NCBI GenBank assembly: GCA_900552395.1
Contig: URZJ01000102.1
Location: forward strand, 1 to 6,541
Direction: 5' to 3'
DNA from: an uncultured Collinsella sp.
GTDB lineage: Bacteria > Actinomycetota > Coriobacteriia > Coriobacteriales > Coriobacteriaceae
Length of the DNA stretch: 6,541 nt
A program made the position numbers and the translations under genes. The notes beneath the pieces were generated by a model. It ran no database searches. It saw only the letters and a program-made list of their open reading frames with translations, and had not been told where the DNA came from. Every line of letters begins with the position of its first letter. The stretch's first letter is position 1. Positions 1 through 5,376 of the stretch are shown piece by piece.

Positions 1-174
1 TATATTTGCAGCCGTATAAAAAGAACGGATGGTGCAGGTGTCGCAGGCGCCCTCGGAGCAGCCGTCCTTGGCGGAATGGATGTGCAGGTCGTCGCGCAGG
101 TAGCGCAGCAGCGGCTTGTTCTGAGTCGTTGTACGCTCCACGCCGTTAACGGTAAAAGTGAATTCCTGTGCCAT
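1..174 (-). CDS. N-terminus of a xanthine dehydrogenase-type molybdenum hydroxylase ([2Fe-2S] domain), partial
   Basis: The ATG at 174-172 opens a frame of 58 codons that runs off the left edge, so only the start of the gene is visible. It begins MAQEFTFTVNGVER and continues with LLRYLRDDLHIHSAKDGCSEGAC, the plant-type ferredoxin fold that begins XDH-family enzymes. Cluster ligands Cys39, Cys44 and Cys47 are visible; the fourth would be expected near residue 59, just outside. The LRYLRDDL...KDGCSEGAC wording resembles the single-chain enzymes annotated as selenium-dependent xanthine dehydrogenases, which hydroxylate purines using a Mo cofactor. A good ribosome site (AAGGGA, 181-186) lies six bases upstream, and the gap from the ferredoxin gene is 12 bases, so the two are surely co-transcribed. 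Two oddities: Asp45 replaces the usual Gly of the CGxC motif, and residues 50-58 (RSFYTAANI) do not resemble the expected LVDGKA stretch. The gene could therefore be broken or misassembled just here. A separate small [2Fe-2S] subunit is an alternative. Confidence 0.75.
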   Translation of the reverse strand, partial: MAQEFTFTVNGVERTTTQNKPLLRYLRDDLHIHSAKDGCSEGACDTCTIRSFYTAANI

Positions 175-180
175 GGTGAT

Positions 181-186
181 TCCCTT
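181..186 (-). promoter_or_regulatory. Ribosome binding site of the XDH-type gene
   Basis: On the minus strand AAGGGA directly follows the ferredoxin TAG stop and is separated from the ATG at 174 by six bases (ATCACC). This supports the chosen start and translation directly downstream of the ferredoxin gene. Confidence 0.7.
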
Positions 187-666
187 CTACACGCCGGCGG
201 CGATGCCGGTGCGGTCGTGAATGGCGCCATGCGGGCAGACGACGGCGCACATGCCGCACGACAGGCAGTCCGCGCCGTCGATATGGGCGCAGTTGTCCTC
301 GATGCGGATAGCGCCTGCAGGGCACTTTTTGGCGCACATGCCGCAACCGATGCAGCTCGTGTCGCAGATCTTGCGCGCAATGGCACCCTTATCGGTGTTG
401 TTGCAGCGCACCAGGATGTTCTGGTAGCCGGGAACGAAGGCAATCACGCGCTGCGGGCATGCCATGCCGCACAGGCCACAGCCCGTGCACTTGGAGCGGT
501 CCACGCGGGCGATGCCGTCGACCAGCGCAATGGCACCGTGGGGGCAGGCCGTGACGCAGGCGCCACAGCCAATGCAGCCTTCGCTGCAGTGGGCATCGCC
601 GCCTGCGGAAGCACAGCCGCTTCCGCAGGCAACGTAGGCCACGTTATGTTGAATGGATTTGGCCAT
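187..666 (-). CDS. RnfB-like soluble polyferredoxin with four [4Fe-4S] motifs
   Basis: A 159-residue cysteine-rich electron carrier. Four CxxCxxCxxxCP motifs are visible: Cys31/34/37/41, Cys60/63/66/70, Cys105/108/111/115 and Cys134/137/140/144. Each is followed by the usual hydrophobic strand (GAIALVDG, RVIAFVPG, GAIRIEDN, GAIHD). The order of elements matches the cytoplasmic half of RnfB: VAYVACGSGC near residues 9-18, then a ferredoxin pair, then CNNTDKGAIARKIC (88-101), then a second pair. RnfB's N-terminal membrane anchor and its preceding Fe-S motif are absent, so this protein is probably soluble. Additional cysteines (14, 18, 27, 88, 101, 126) could hold another cluster or be structural. 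The start is 11 bases after the ygfK stop, and its weak ribosome site (GGCGAG, 673-678) overlaps that stop, suggesting translational coupling. The likely role, by inference from context, is shuttling electrons among YgfK, the XDH-type hydroxylase and the cell's ferredoxin or NAD(P) pool. General databases would probably call it only '4Fe-4S binding protein'. Confidence 0.9.
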   Translation of the reverse strand: MAKSIQHNVAYVACGSGCASAGGDAHCSEGCIGCGACVTACPHGAIALVDGIARVDRSKCTGCGLCGMACPQRVIAFVPGYQNILVRCNNTDKGAIARKICDTSCIGCGMCAKKCPAGAIRIEDNCAHIDGADCLSCGMCAVVCPHGAIHDRTGIAAGV

Positions 667-677
667 AAGAGACTCGC

Positions 678-3677
678 CTATTTCTTAAGAAGATACGGAT
701 AGCTGTCGCGCACGGCCTTGATGGTCAGGCGGACGGCCTCGGGAAGGCCGGTGTTGACGGCATCGACCGAGACGGTACGGACCGTGCCGGCAACACGGAC
801 CTTAAAGTGATCCTCGTCCACGGCCAGGAAGCCCTCGTTCTCGGAGTTCTCCATGTCCTCCTCGCTCCAGAACAGGGTGAGCTTGTCCTTGTAGGGACGA
901 CCCTCCTGGTAGGGGCAGAACACAGCGCAGTTGCCACACTCGTTGCACATGCCATCGACATGTACCACCTGATGCTTGGCCAGGCCCGGCACCTTAATAG
1001 CAACGTTTGCGCGGTTGGGGCACACGTCGCAGCAAACCTCGCACACCGAGCCGCAGCCCAGGCAGCGGGTCTTGGTGCAGCTGCGCTTGTCGCGGCACAG
1101 CGATCCCTTGCGCTCGTAGCAGGTGTCCTCGCGACCGGCCTGCTCGTTGCAGTCGGCGTACTTGTTAAAGTCCACGCCGGCGATGGCACGGGCGACCTCG
1201 GCGGCGTCGGCAATAGCCTCGACCACGGTGGCAGGACCGCGGCGGCAGTCGCCCGCAGCCCAGACGCCCTCGACGCCGGTGGAGGTGGCGGCAAGGCGAC
1301 CGCGACGGTCGTGCTCGACGCCCGCGGCATCGTACAGGCTGGCATCGATACCCTCGCCCACGGCGCAGATCACCGTGGTGGCGGAAAGCTCGACGGTCTC
1401 GCCCGTGGCGACGGGGCTGCGACGGCCGCTTGCATCCGGCTCGCCAAGCTCCATGACGTCGCAGGTCAGCACGGCGCCGTTGAGCGCCTTGGGCGCCAGC
1501 AGCTCGCAGAACTCAACGCCATCGGCAAGAGCAAGATCGAGCTCTTCCTCGTCGGCGGGCATCTGCTTCTTGGTGCGGCGATACACCAGGCGCACGTTCT
1601 TCACGCCTGCCAGGCGCTTGGCCACGCGGGCGGCGTCCATGGCGGTGTTGCCGGCACCAATGACCACGACGTCCTCGCCCAGCTCAAGCTTCTCGCCCTT
1701 CTTGGCGGCCTCGAGGAACTCCAGCACGTCGAGCTCGGCACCCTCGCCCAGGCCCGCAGAGCCGGGCATCCAGGCACCGGTGGCCACGACCACGTCGGTA
1801 AAGCCCTGGGCCTTGAGCTCGTCAATGGACTCCACGCGGGCGTTAAGCTGAACCTTGGCGCCAAAGGCCAGGCAGAGCTCGGCGTCGTGCGAGATATCGT
1901 CGCTGGCGATACGGAACTCGGGGATTACGTGACGGACCACACCGCCGAGCGAATCGCGGGCCTCAAAGATGGTAACGGGCACGCCGACACGCGTCAGGAA
2001 GAACGCCGTCGCCAGGCCGGCCGGACCGCCACCGATAACGGCAACGTTGCGCTCGCCGTCGTTGGCGATAGCCTGGGCGCGCAGCTTGGGCAGCACGGCG
2101 GTCATTGCCTCGCGGGCGGCCTTGAGCTTGCTGGCGCGAATCTGGGCGCCCTCGGGCTCGTAGAATGCACGCTCGCAGGCACGGCCGCAAGGATGCGGGC
2201 AGATAGTGCCGGTGATGAACGGCAGGGCGTTGCGCTCGATGATGATGTTGAGTGCGTCCTCGTAGCGGCCCTCGTCAACAGCCGCCAGATAGGCGGGAAT
2301 ATCCTGCTGGATGGGGCAGCTCGTGCGGCACGGCGTGGTAAAGCAGTCGGAAAGCGGGCTCTTGCCGGCGACCTTGCGGTCGGGCAGCGGGCGCAGCGGT
2401 TTCTTGTAGAGCGGGTTGGTGAGCGAGTCGGTCTGGATCGCCGTCACGGCCTCGAGCGAAACGCCCGCGAACGGCTTGCCATCCAGGTCGGTAAACTCGC
2501 CGGCCATCTGGCTAAAGCGCTCGTAGCCACCGGGCTTGAGCACGTCGGTCGCCAGGGTAACGGGCCAAATACCGGCATCGTACAGAGCGCGGATGTTGTA
2601 GACCGTGGCACCGCCGGAGTAGCTGATGCGCAGCTTGCCATCGAACTGCTCGGTAATGCGGCGGGCGGCCTCGATGGTCAGCGAGAACAGCGAACGGCCG
2701 GACATGTACATCTCGGTAGAAGGCAGCTCGTTCCTCGTCACGTCGACGGGGAACGTGTTAGTCAGCTTGACGCCAAACTCCAGGCCGCGCTCGGCGCACA
2801 GGGCAATCAGGCGCTCGAACATGGGCACGGCGTCGGCCCACTGCAGGTCCTCGCGGAAGTGCGTATCGTCGAAGACGATGTAGTCAAAGCCCAGCTCATT
2901 CAGACGCTGGCGGGCAAACTCATAGCCCAGCAGCGTGGGGTTGCACTTGATGTAGGTGTTGAGGCCCTTCTCGGTGATCAGATAGGTCGCGATGCGCTCG
3001 ATCTCCGCTGGCGGGCAACCGTGCAGGGTAGACTCGGTGATAGAGTTGGAGACGCGCGCCGGAATGGACTCGACAAACGCGGCATCGACATGCTCAAACT
3101 GGTCCAGATTGGCGAGCGCCCATGTGCGACACTCGTTCCAGACGTCAGATCCGCTGGCGTCCTTCATGCCCTCGATGTAGGCGTCGACCTTGGGGCTCTT
3201 GATGCCCTCCAGGTCATAGCCCACGGACATATTGAAGACAAAGCCGTCCGGGCTACCCAGGCCGTACTCGCGAGCGATCAGGTGGCAGGCGAACCATGCC
3301 TTCACGTACTCGGCAAAGGCCTGCGGAACCTCGAGCTCGGTCGACCACTCGCAGTTGTAGCACTCGTCCTGCGCCACAATGCAGGGCTTGTTGACGCAAC
3401 GGGAAAGCTCCTCGCCGTCCATAACCTGGACGGTCTTGAGCTCAAAGAAGCGAGAACCGGCCACATAAGAGGCCACGATGTTCTGGGCAAGCTGTGTATT
3501 GGGGCCGGCGGCCGGGCCAAACGGAGTCTCGATGCGCTCGTCAAAAATGGGAAGCGCGCCCTCCTGGTTGGTCGTGGCCATCTTGCGCACGCCAAAGACG
3601 GCGCCCTGAGTCTTGTGCTCCTCGATGATCCAGTTCATCAGCTGCGAAAACGGGATCGGCCTCATGATGTCGCTCAT
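678..3677 (-). CDS. ygfK: YgfK: FAD/Fe-S oxidoreductase of purine-type catabolic clusters ('putative selenate reductase subunit')
   Basis: The protein is 999 residues, close to the roughly 1,030 of E. coli YgfK. It starts MSDIMRPIPF, as that family does. Domains in order: (1) residues 1-430, a dihydroorotate/dihydropyrimidine dehydrogenase-like barrel, with GPAAGPNTQLAQN (54-66), STLHGCPP (216-223) and SYSGGA (352-357); (2) residues 440-510, a GltD-type Fe-S helical domain, with Cys445/450/454 and Cys493/497/501; (3) residues 543-830, a pyridine nucleotide-disulfide type FAD/NAD(P)H module, with GGGPAG (549-554), GAGNTA (674-679) and AAGD (807-810); (4) residues 843-925, an Fe-S region including Cys872/875/879/882/886 and the ferredoxin motif Cys911/914/917/921. 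The layout resembles dihydropyrimidine dehydrogenase, so a reduction of a heterocyclic ring is plausible; the true substrate is unknown to me. 'Selenate reductase' is a legacy name and need not mean selenate is the substrate. The start at 3677 is preferred over an upstream in-frame ATG (3800) because it has an excellent ribosome site and matches the family start. Extra cysteines at 843, 853, 861, 867 and 883 are unusual. Confidence 0.95.
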   Translation of the reverse strand: MSDIMRPIPFSQLMNWIIEEHKTQGAVFGVRKMATTNQEGALPIFDERIETPFGPAAGPNTQLAQNIVASYVAGSRFFELKTVQVMDGEELSRCVNKPCIVAQDECYNCEWSTELEVPQAFAEYVKAWFACHLIAREYGLGSPDGFVFNMSVGYDLEGIKSPKVDAYIEGMKDASGSDVWNECRTWALANLDQFEHVDAAFVESIPARVSNSITESTLHGCPPAEIERIATYLITEKGLNTYIKCNPTLLGYEFARQRLNELGFDYIVFDDTHFREDLQWADAVPMFERLIALCAERGLEFGVKLTNTFPVDVTRNELPSTEMYMSGRSLFSLTIEAARRITEQFDGKLRISYSGGATVYNIRALYDAGIWPVTLATDVLKPGGYERFSQMAGEFTDLDGKPFAGVSLEAVTAIQTDSLTNPLYKKPLRPLPDRKVAGKSPLSDCFTTPCRTSCPIQQDIPAYLAAVDEGRYEDALNIIIERNALPFITGTICPHPCGRACERAFYEPEGAQIRASKLKAAREAMTAVLPKLRAQAIANDGERNVAVIGGGPAGLATAFFLTRVGVPVTIFEARDSLGGVVRHVIPEFRIASDDISHDAELCLAFGAKVQLNARVESIDELKAQGFTDVVVATGAWMPGSAGLGEGAELDVLEFLEAAKKGEKLELGEDVVVIGAGNTAMDAARVAKRLAGVKNVRLVYRRTKKQMPADEEELDLALADGVEFCELLAPKALNGAVLTCDVMELGEPDASGRRSPVATGETVELSATTVICAVGEGIDASLYDAAGVEHDRRGRLAATSTGVEGVWAAGDCRRGPATVVEAIADAAEVARAIAGVDFNKYADCNEQAGREDTCYERKGSLCRDKRSCTKTRCLGCGSVCEVCCDVCPNRANVAIKVPGLAKHQVVHVDGMCNECGNCAVFCPYQEGRPYKDKLTLFWSEEDMENSENEGFLAVDEDHFKVRVAGTVRTVSVDAVNTGLPEAVRLTIKAVRDSYPYLLKK

Positions 3678-3683
3678 AGTGAG

Positions 3684-3690
3684 CTCCTCT
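3684..3690 (-). promoter_or_regulatory. Ribosome binding site that fixes the ygfK start
   Basis: The minus strand reads AGAGGAG, then six bases (CTCACT), then ATG at 3677. This near-consensus site decides the start and rules out the 41-codon upstream extension. Confidence 0.85.
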
Positions 3691-3776
3691 CTGTAACGCC
3701 CGGCGAGACCGCGCGGCGGGCGCAAATACGGTGTAGCGCTAGCACAGCGCCGGCGACCCCGCGGAGGTCGCCTATA

Positions 3777-3810
3777 CGCGCGTCGGATGCGGCGAAACAT
3801 CTGACGCGCG
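3777..3810 (-). terminator. GC-rich hairpin after ssnA (possible terminator or mRNA 3'-end element)
   Basis: A 13-bp stem with one mismatch pairs 3777-3789 with 3798-3810 around an 8-base loop. It begins 15 bases after the ssnA TAA. No T-run follows on the transcribed strand (the next bases are TATAGG), so it is not a classical intrinsic terminator. RNA stabilisation, processing or partial termination are alternatives. Confidence 0.4.
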
Positions 3811-3825
3811 CAAATCTACTTGTAA

Positions 3826-5181
3826 TTAGTAGGCGCGATCGTTGAGCGTGCTCCAGAGCTTCTTGGACTCGGCCATGGTCCACGCGTTGATCTTGTCCTC
3901 ATCAATGCCAACGAACTCGCGATCCTTGTACAGGACGCGGCCGTTGATGATGGTGGTGCGGCAGTTCTTGCCCATCATGCCGAAGAGCATGTGGCCGTCG
4001 ATGTTGGCGTCGGAGAAGGGGGTGAAGGGCTTGTAGTCCATGACGATGACGTCGGCGGCAGCACCGGCCTCGAGCACACCGAGCTTGCGATCGAAGTACT
4101 TGCTCGCCATCTTGGCGTTGTTCTCGAACAGCATGGTCATGGCCTCGCACCAGCCCACGTTGGGCATGGCGGCGTTGTGGCGCTGAATGATCAGGAAGAC
4201 CTTGAGGCTCTCGAGCATATCGTGGGTGTAGGCGTCGGTGCCCATGCACACGGGGATGCCGCGGCGGAAGAACTCGAGCACGGGAGCGCAGCCCACGGCG
4301 TTGCCCATATTGGATTCGGGGTTGTTGACCAGCCAGGTGCCGGACTCCTTGACGATATCCATCTCGGCGGGCGTCACGTGGATGCAGTGGCCGAGCATGG
4401 TGTCGGGACCCAGCAGATTGTGCTGCAGCAGGCGCTCGACGGGGCTGATGCCACCACGGTTGAGACGGGAGTCCCACACGTCATTCATGCCCTCGCACAC
4501 ATGGATGTGGAAGCCGGTCAGGCCGTTGTTGGCCTCGGCCATCTTGTCCATGGTCTCGTCCGAAAGCGTAAAGGTGGCGTGACCGCCAAACATGGCGGCG
4601 ATCATGTGATTGTCGTTATCGCGACGCTCCTTGGCGGCCCACTGGGCAAACTCGGCGTTCTCGGCAATGGCCTGGTCGCATTTTTCCTGGCCGCGGCGGT
4701 CGGAGACCTCGTAGCACAGGCACGAACGCATGCCCAGCTCCTGAGCTGCATCCTTAATGGTAAAGAGGCTGCCTGGGATCTCGCAGAAGCTCGCGTGGTG
4801 ATCGAAGATCGTTGTGACGCCATCGCGGATGGAGTCCAGAATCGTGGCATAGGCGCTGGCCTTGGTGCCGTCGAGCGTCAGGTTGTCATCGATCTTCCAC
4901 CACTGCTGCTCAAGATTCTCCAGGAAGTTGGTGGGGTTGCAGCCCTTAATGGCAAGGCCGCGAGCCAGACCCGAGTAGATGTGGGTGTGGCAATTGATGA
5001 GTCCGGGCATGATGAGGTTGCCCTGGGCGTCGACGTACTCGGCATCCGGGTACTTGACCTTGAGCTCGCACTCGGGGCCCACTTCGACGATCGTATCTCC
5101 GTCAATGGCGACCGCACCGTTTGGAATAAACGGGGTCTGAGCGTTGCGGGTAAAAACGGAACCGTTAGCGACCAGAAGCAT
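3826..5181 (-). CDS. ssnA: SsnA-type metal-dependent aminohydrolase
   Basis: A 451-residue member of the amidohydrolase superfamily (TrzA/guanine deaminase-like), close to the usual 440-450 for SsnA. The metal site is complete: His65 and His67 in NCHTHIYS, His225/His227 with the catalytic Glu230 in FHIHVCE, His265 in GHCIH, and Asp316 in GTDAYTH. DHHASF (127-132) is another SsnA-like motif, and the C-terminal beta segment carries LGVLEAGAAADVIVMD. Such enzymes hydrolyse an amino group or a ring C-N bond. The substrate here is probably a purine or a purine-derived intermediate, by association with ygfK, the XDH-type gene and the permease; the sequence alone does not identify it. The start at 5181 is chosen over an ATG six codons upstream (5199), because only the former has a well-placed ribosome site. 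No signal peptide is seen, so the enzyme is cytoplasmic. The gene lies 148 bases upstream of ygfK and 195 bases downstream of the permease, in the same direction. Confidence 0.93.
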   Translation of the reverse strand: MLLVANGSVFTRNAQTPFIPNGAVAIDGDTIVEVGPECELKVKYPDAEYVDAQGNLIMPGLINCHTHIYSGLARGLAIKGCNPTNFLENLEQQWWKIDDNLTLDGTKASAYATILDSIRDGVTTIFDHHASFCEIPGSLFTIKDAAQELGMRSCLCYEVSDRRGQEKCDQAIAENAEFAQWAAKERRDNDNHMIAAMFGGHATFTLSDETMDKMAEANNGLTGFHIHVCEGMNDVWDSRLNRGGISPVERLLQHNLLGPDTMLGHCIHVTPAEMDIVKESGTWLVNNPESNMGNAVGCAPVLEFFRRGIPVCMGTDAYTHDMLESLKVFLIIQRHNAAMPNVGWCEAMTMLFENNAKMASKYFDRKLGVLEAGAAADVIVMDYKPFTPFSDANIDGHMLFGMMGKNCRTTIINGRVLYKDREFVGIDEDKINAWTMAESKKLWSTLNDRAY

Positions 5182-5186
5182 GGATG

Positions 5187-5192
5187 CTCCCT
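5187..5192 (-). promoter_or_regulatory. Ribosome binding site that fixes the ssnA start
   Basis: The minus strand reads AGGGAG (within GAAGGGAG), five bases before the ATG at 5181. The alternative ATG at 5199 lies upstream of this site and has none of its own. Confidence 0.75.
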
Positions 5193-5199
5193 TCAACAT

Positions 5200-5223
5200 C
5201 AGAGGCGGGGTTTGACACCTCTG
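5200..5223 (-). promoter_or_regulatory. Hairpin just upstream of the ssnA ribosome site
   Basis: On the minus strand CAGAGG (5223-5218) can pair with CCTCTG (5205-5200) around a 12-base loop. The stem ends five bases before the GAAGGGAG ribosome site. Its placement would suit translational control, but a 6-bp stem in GC-rich DNA could be chance. Confidence 0.3.
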
Positions 5224-5237
5224 ACATGGCGGAGTGC

Positions 5238-5284
5238 GAAGCGCCGGCCTACACCGGAAACGGGCCCTCTCCCGTCAACGCTTC
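5238..5284 (-). promoter_or_regulatory. Candidate three-way-junction RNA in the ssnA leader
   Basis: On the minus strand GAAGCG (5284-5279) pairs with CGCTTC (5243-5238), closing two inner helices. One is ACGGG with CCCGT around a 6-base loop (5260-5275); the other is CCGG with CCGG around a 6-base loop (5244-5257). Joining strands are three, two and zero bases. This is a compact multibranch fold that could be a cis-regulatory RNA. I do not recognise a known riboswitch consensus, and the helices are short. The rest of this 195-base gap holds hairpins and no gene. Confidence 0.3.
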
Positions 5285-5286
5285 AC

Positions 5287-5305
5287 CAAAGGGACAAACC
5301 CTTTG
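5287..5305 (-). repeat. Perfect 7-bp inverted repeat in the permease-ssnA gap
   Basis: CAAAGGG and CCCTTTG flank a 5-base loop. Next to it, at 5309-5325, is a 6-bp stem (TGCGGC/GCCGCA) with a 5-base loop. Both lie between the strong hairpin at 5329-5360 and the ssnA leader. Confidence 0.45.
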
Positions 5306-5328
5306 AAGTGCGGCTTGACGCCGCATGA

Positions 5329-5360
5329 CGTCGGCGGACGAGGCGATGCGTCCGCCGACG
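5329..5360 (-). terminator. Strong 12-bp hairpin after the permease gene
   Basis: A perfect 12-bp stem pairs 5329-5340 with 5349-5360 around an 8-base loop, starting 16 bases after the permease TAA. No T-run follows (TCATGCGG), so it may be a Rho-type or partial terminator, or a processing or stability element separating permease expression from ssnA expression. Confidence 0.5.
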
Positions 5361-5376
5361 AATAGCACCGAATTGG

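Larger units (their letters stand above)
3678..3825 (-). other. 148-base ssnA-ygfK intergenic region with several hairpins
   Basis: No gene is seen here. Read on the minus strand from the ssnA stop, it holds a strong hairpin (3777-3810, listed separately), then a perfect 7-bp stem with a 7-base loop (3752-3772). These are followed by a 5-bp stem with a 5-base loop (3736-3750) and a 6-bp stem (3697-3702 with 3717-3722), which ends six bases before the ygfK ribosome site. No convincing -35/-10 pair was found, so ygfK may be served by read-through from upstream or by a promoter I cannot recognise. The short stems are individually weak evidence in GC-rich DNA. Confidence 0.55.

Noticed and set aside
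76..702. A 208-codon plus-strand frame opposite the ferredoxin gene
   Set aside because: Ala-rich antisense shadow. The minus-strand frame has four intact Fe-S motifs.
187..3677. Selenocysteine in YgfK or the ferredoxin
   Set aside because: Both frames end at TAG with no internal TGA, and nothing like a selenocysteine insertion element was needed to explain them.
3678..3800. A 41-codon N-terminal extension of YgfK (start MFRRIRRAYRR)
   Set aside because: It translates the hairpin-rich intergenic DNA into an Arg/Pro-rich peptide. The start at 3677 has an AGAGGAG ribosome site and the family's normal beginning.
807..3845. A 1,012-codon open frame on the plus strand opposite ygfK
   Set aside because: It is the antisense shadow of ygfK, which matches its family end to end. 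The translation is rich in Ala, Gly, Leu, Val and His with no recognisable motif, as expected opposite GC-biased codons.
5182..5199. A six-codon-longer SsnA (start MLKGAS)
   Set aside because: The ribosome site lies inside this extension, and no site precedes the upstream ATG.
5212..5217. TTGACA on the plus strand as a -35 promoter element
   Set aside because: It points away from all genes and has no partner -10 element at a suitable distance.
3991..5328. A 445-codon open frame on the plus strand opposite ssnA
   Set aside because: Low-complexity His/Gly/Val/Asp-rich antisense shadow of a complete aminohydrolase gene.
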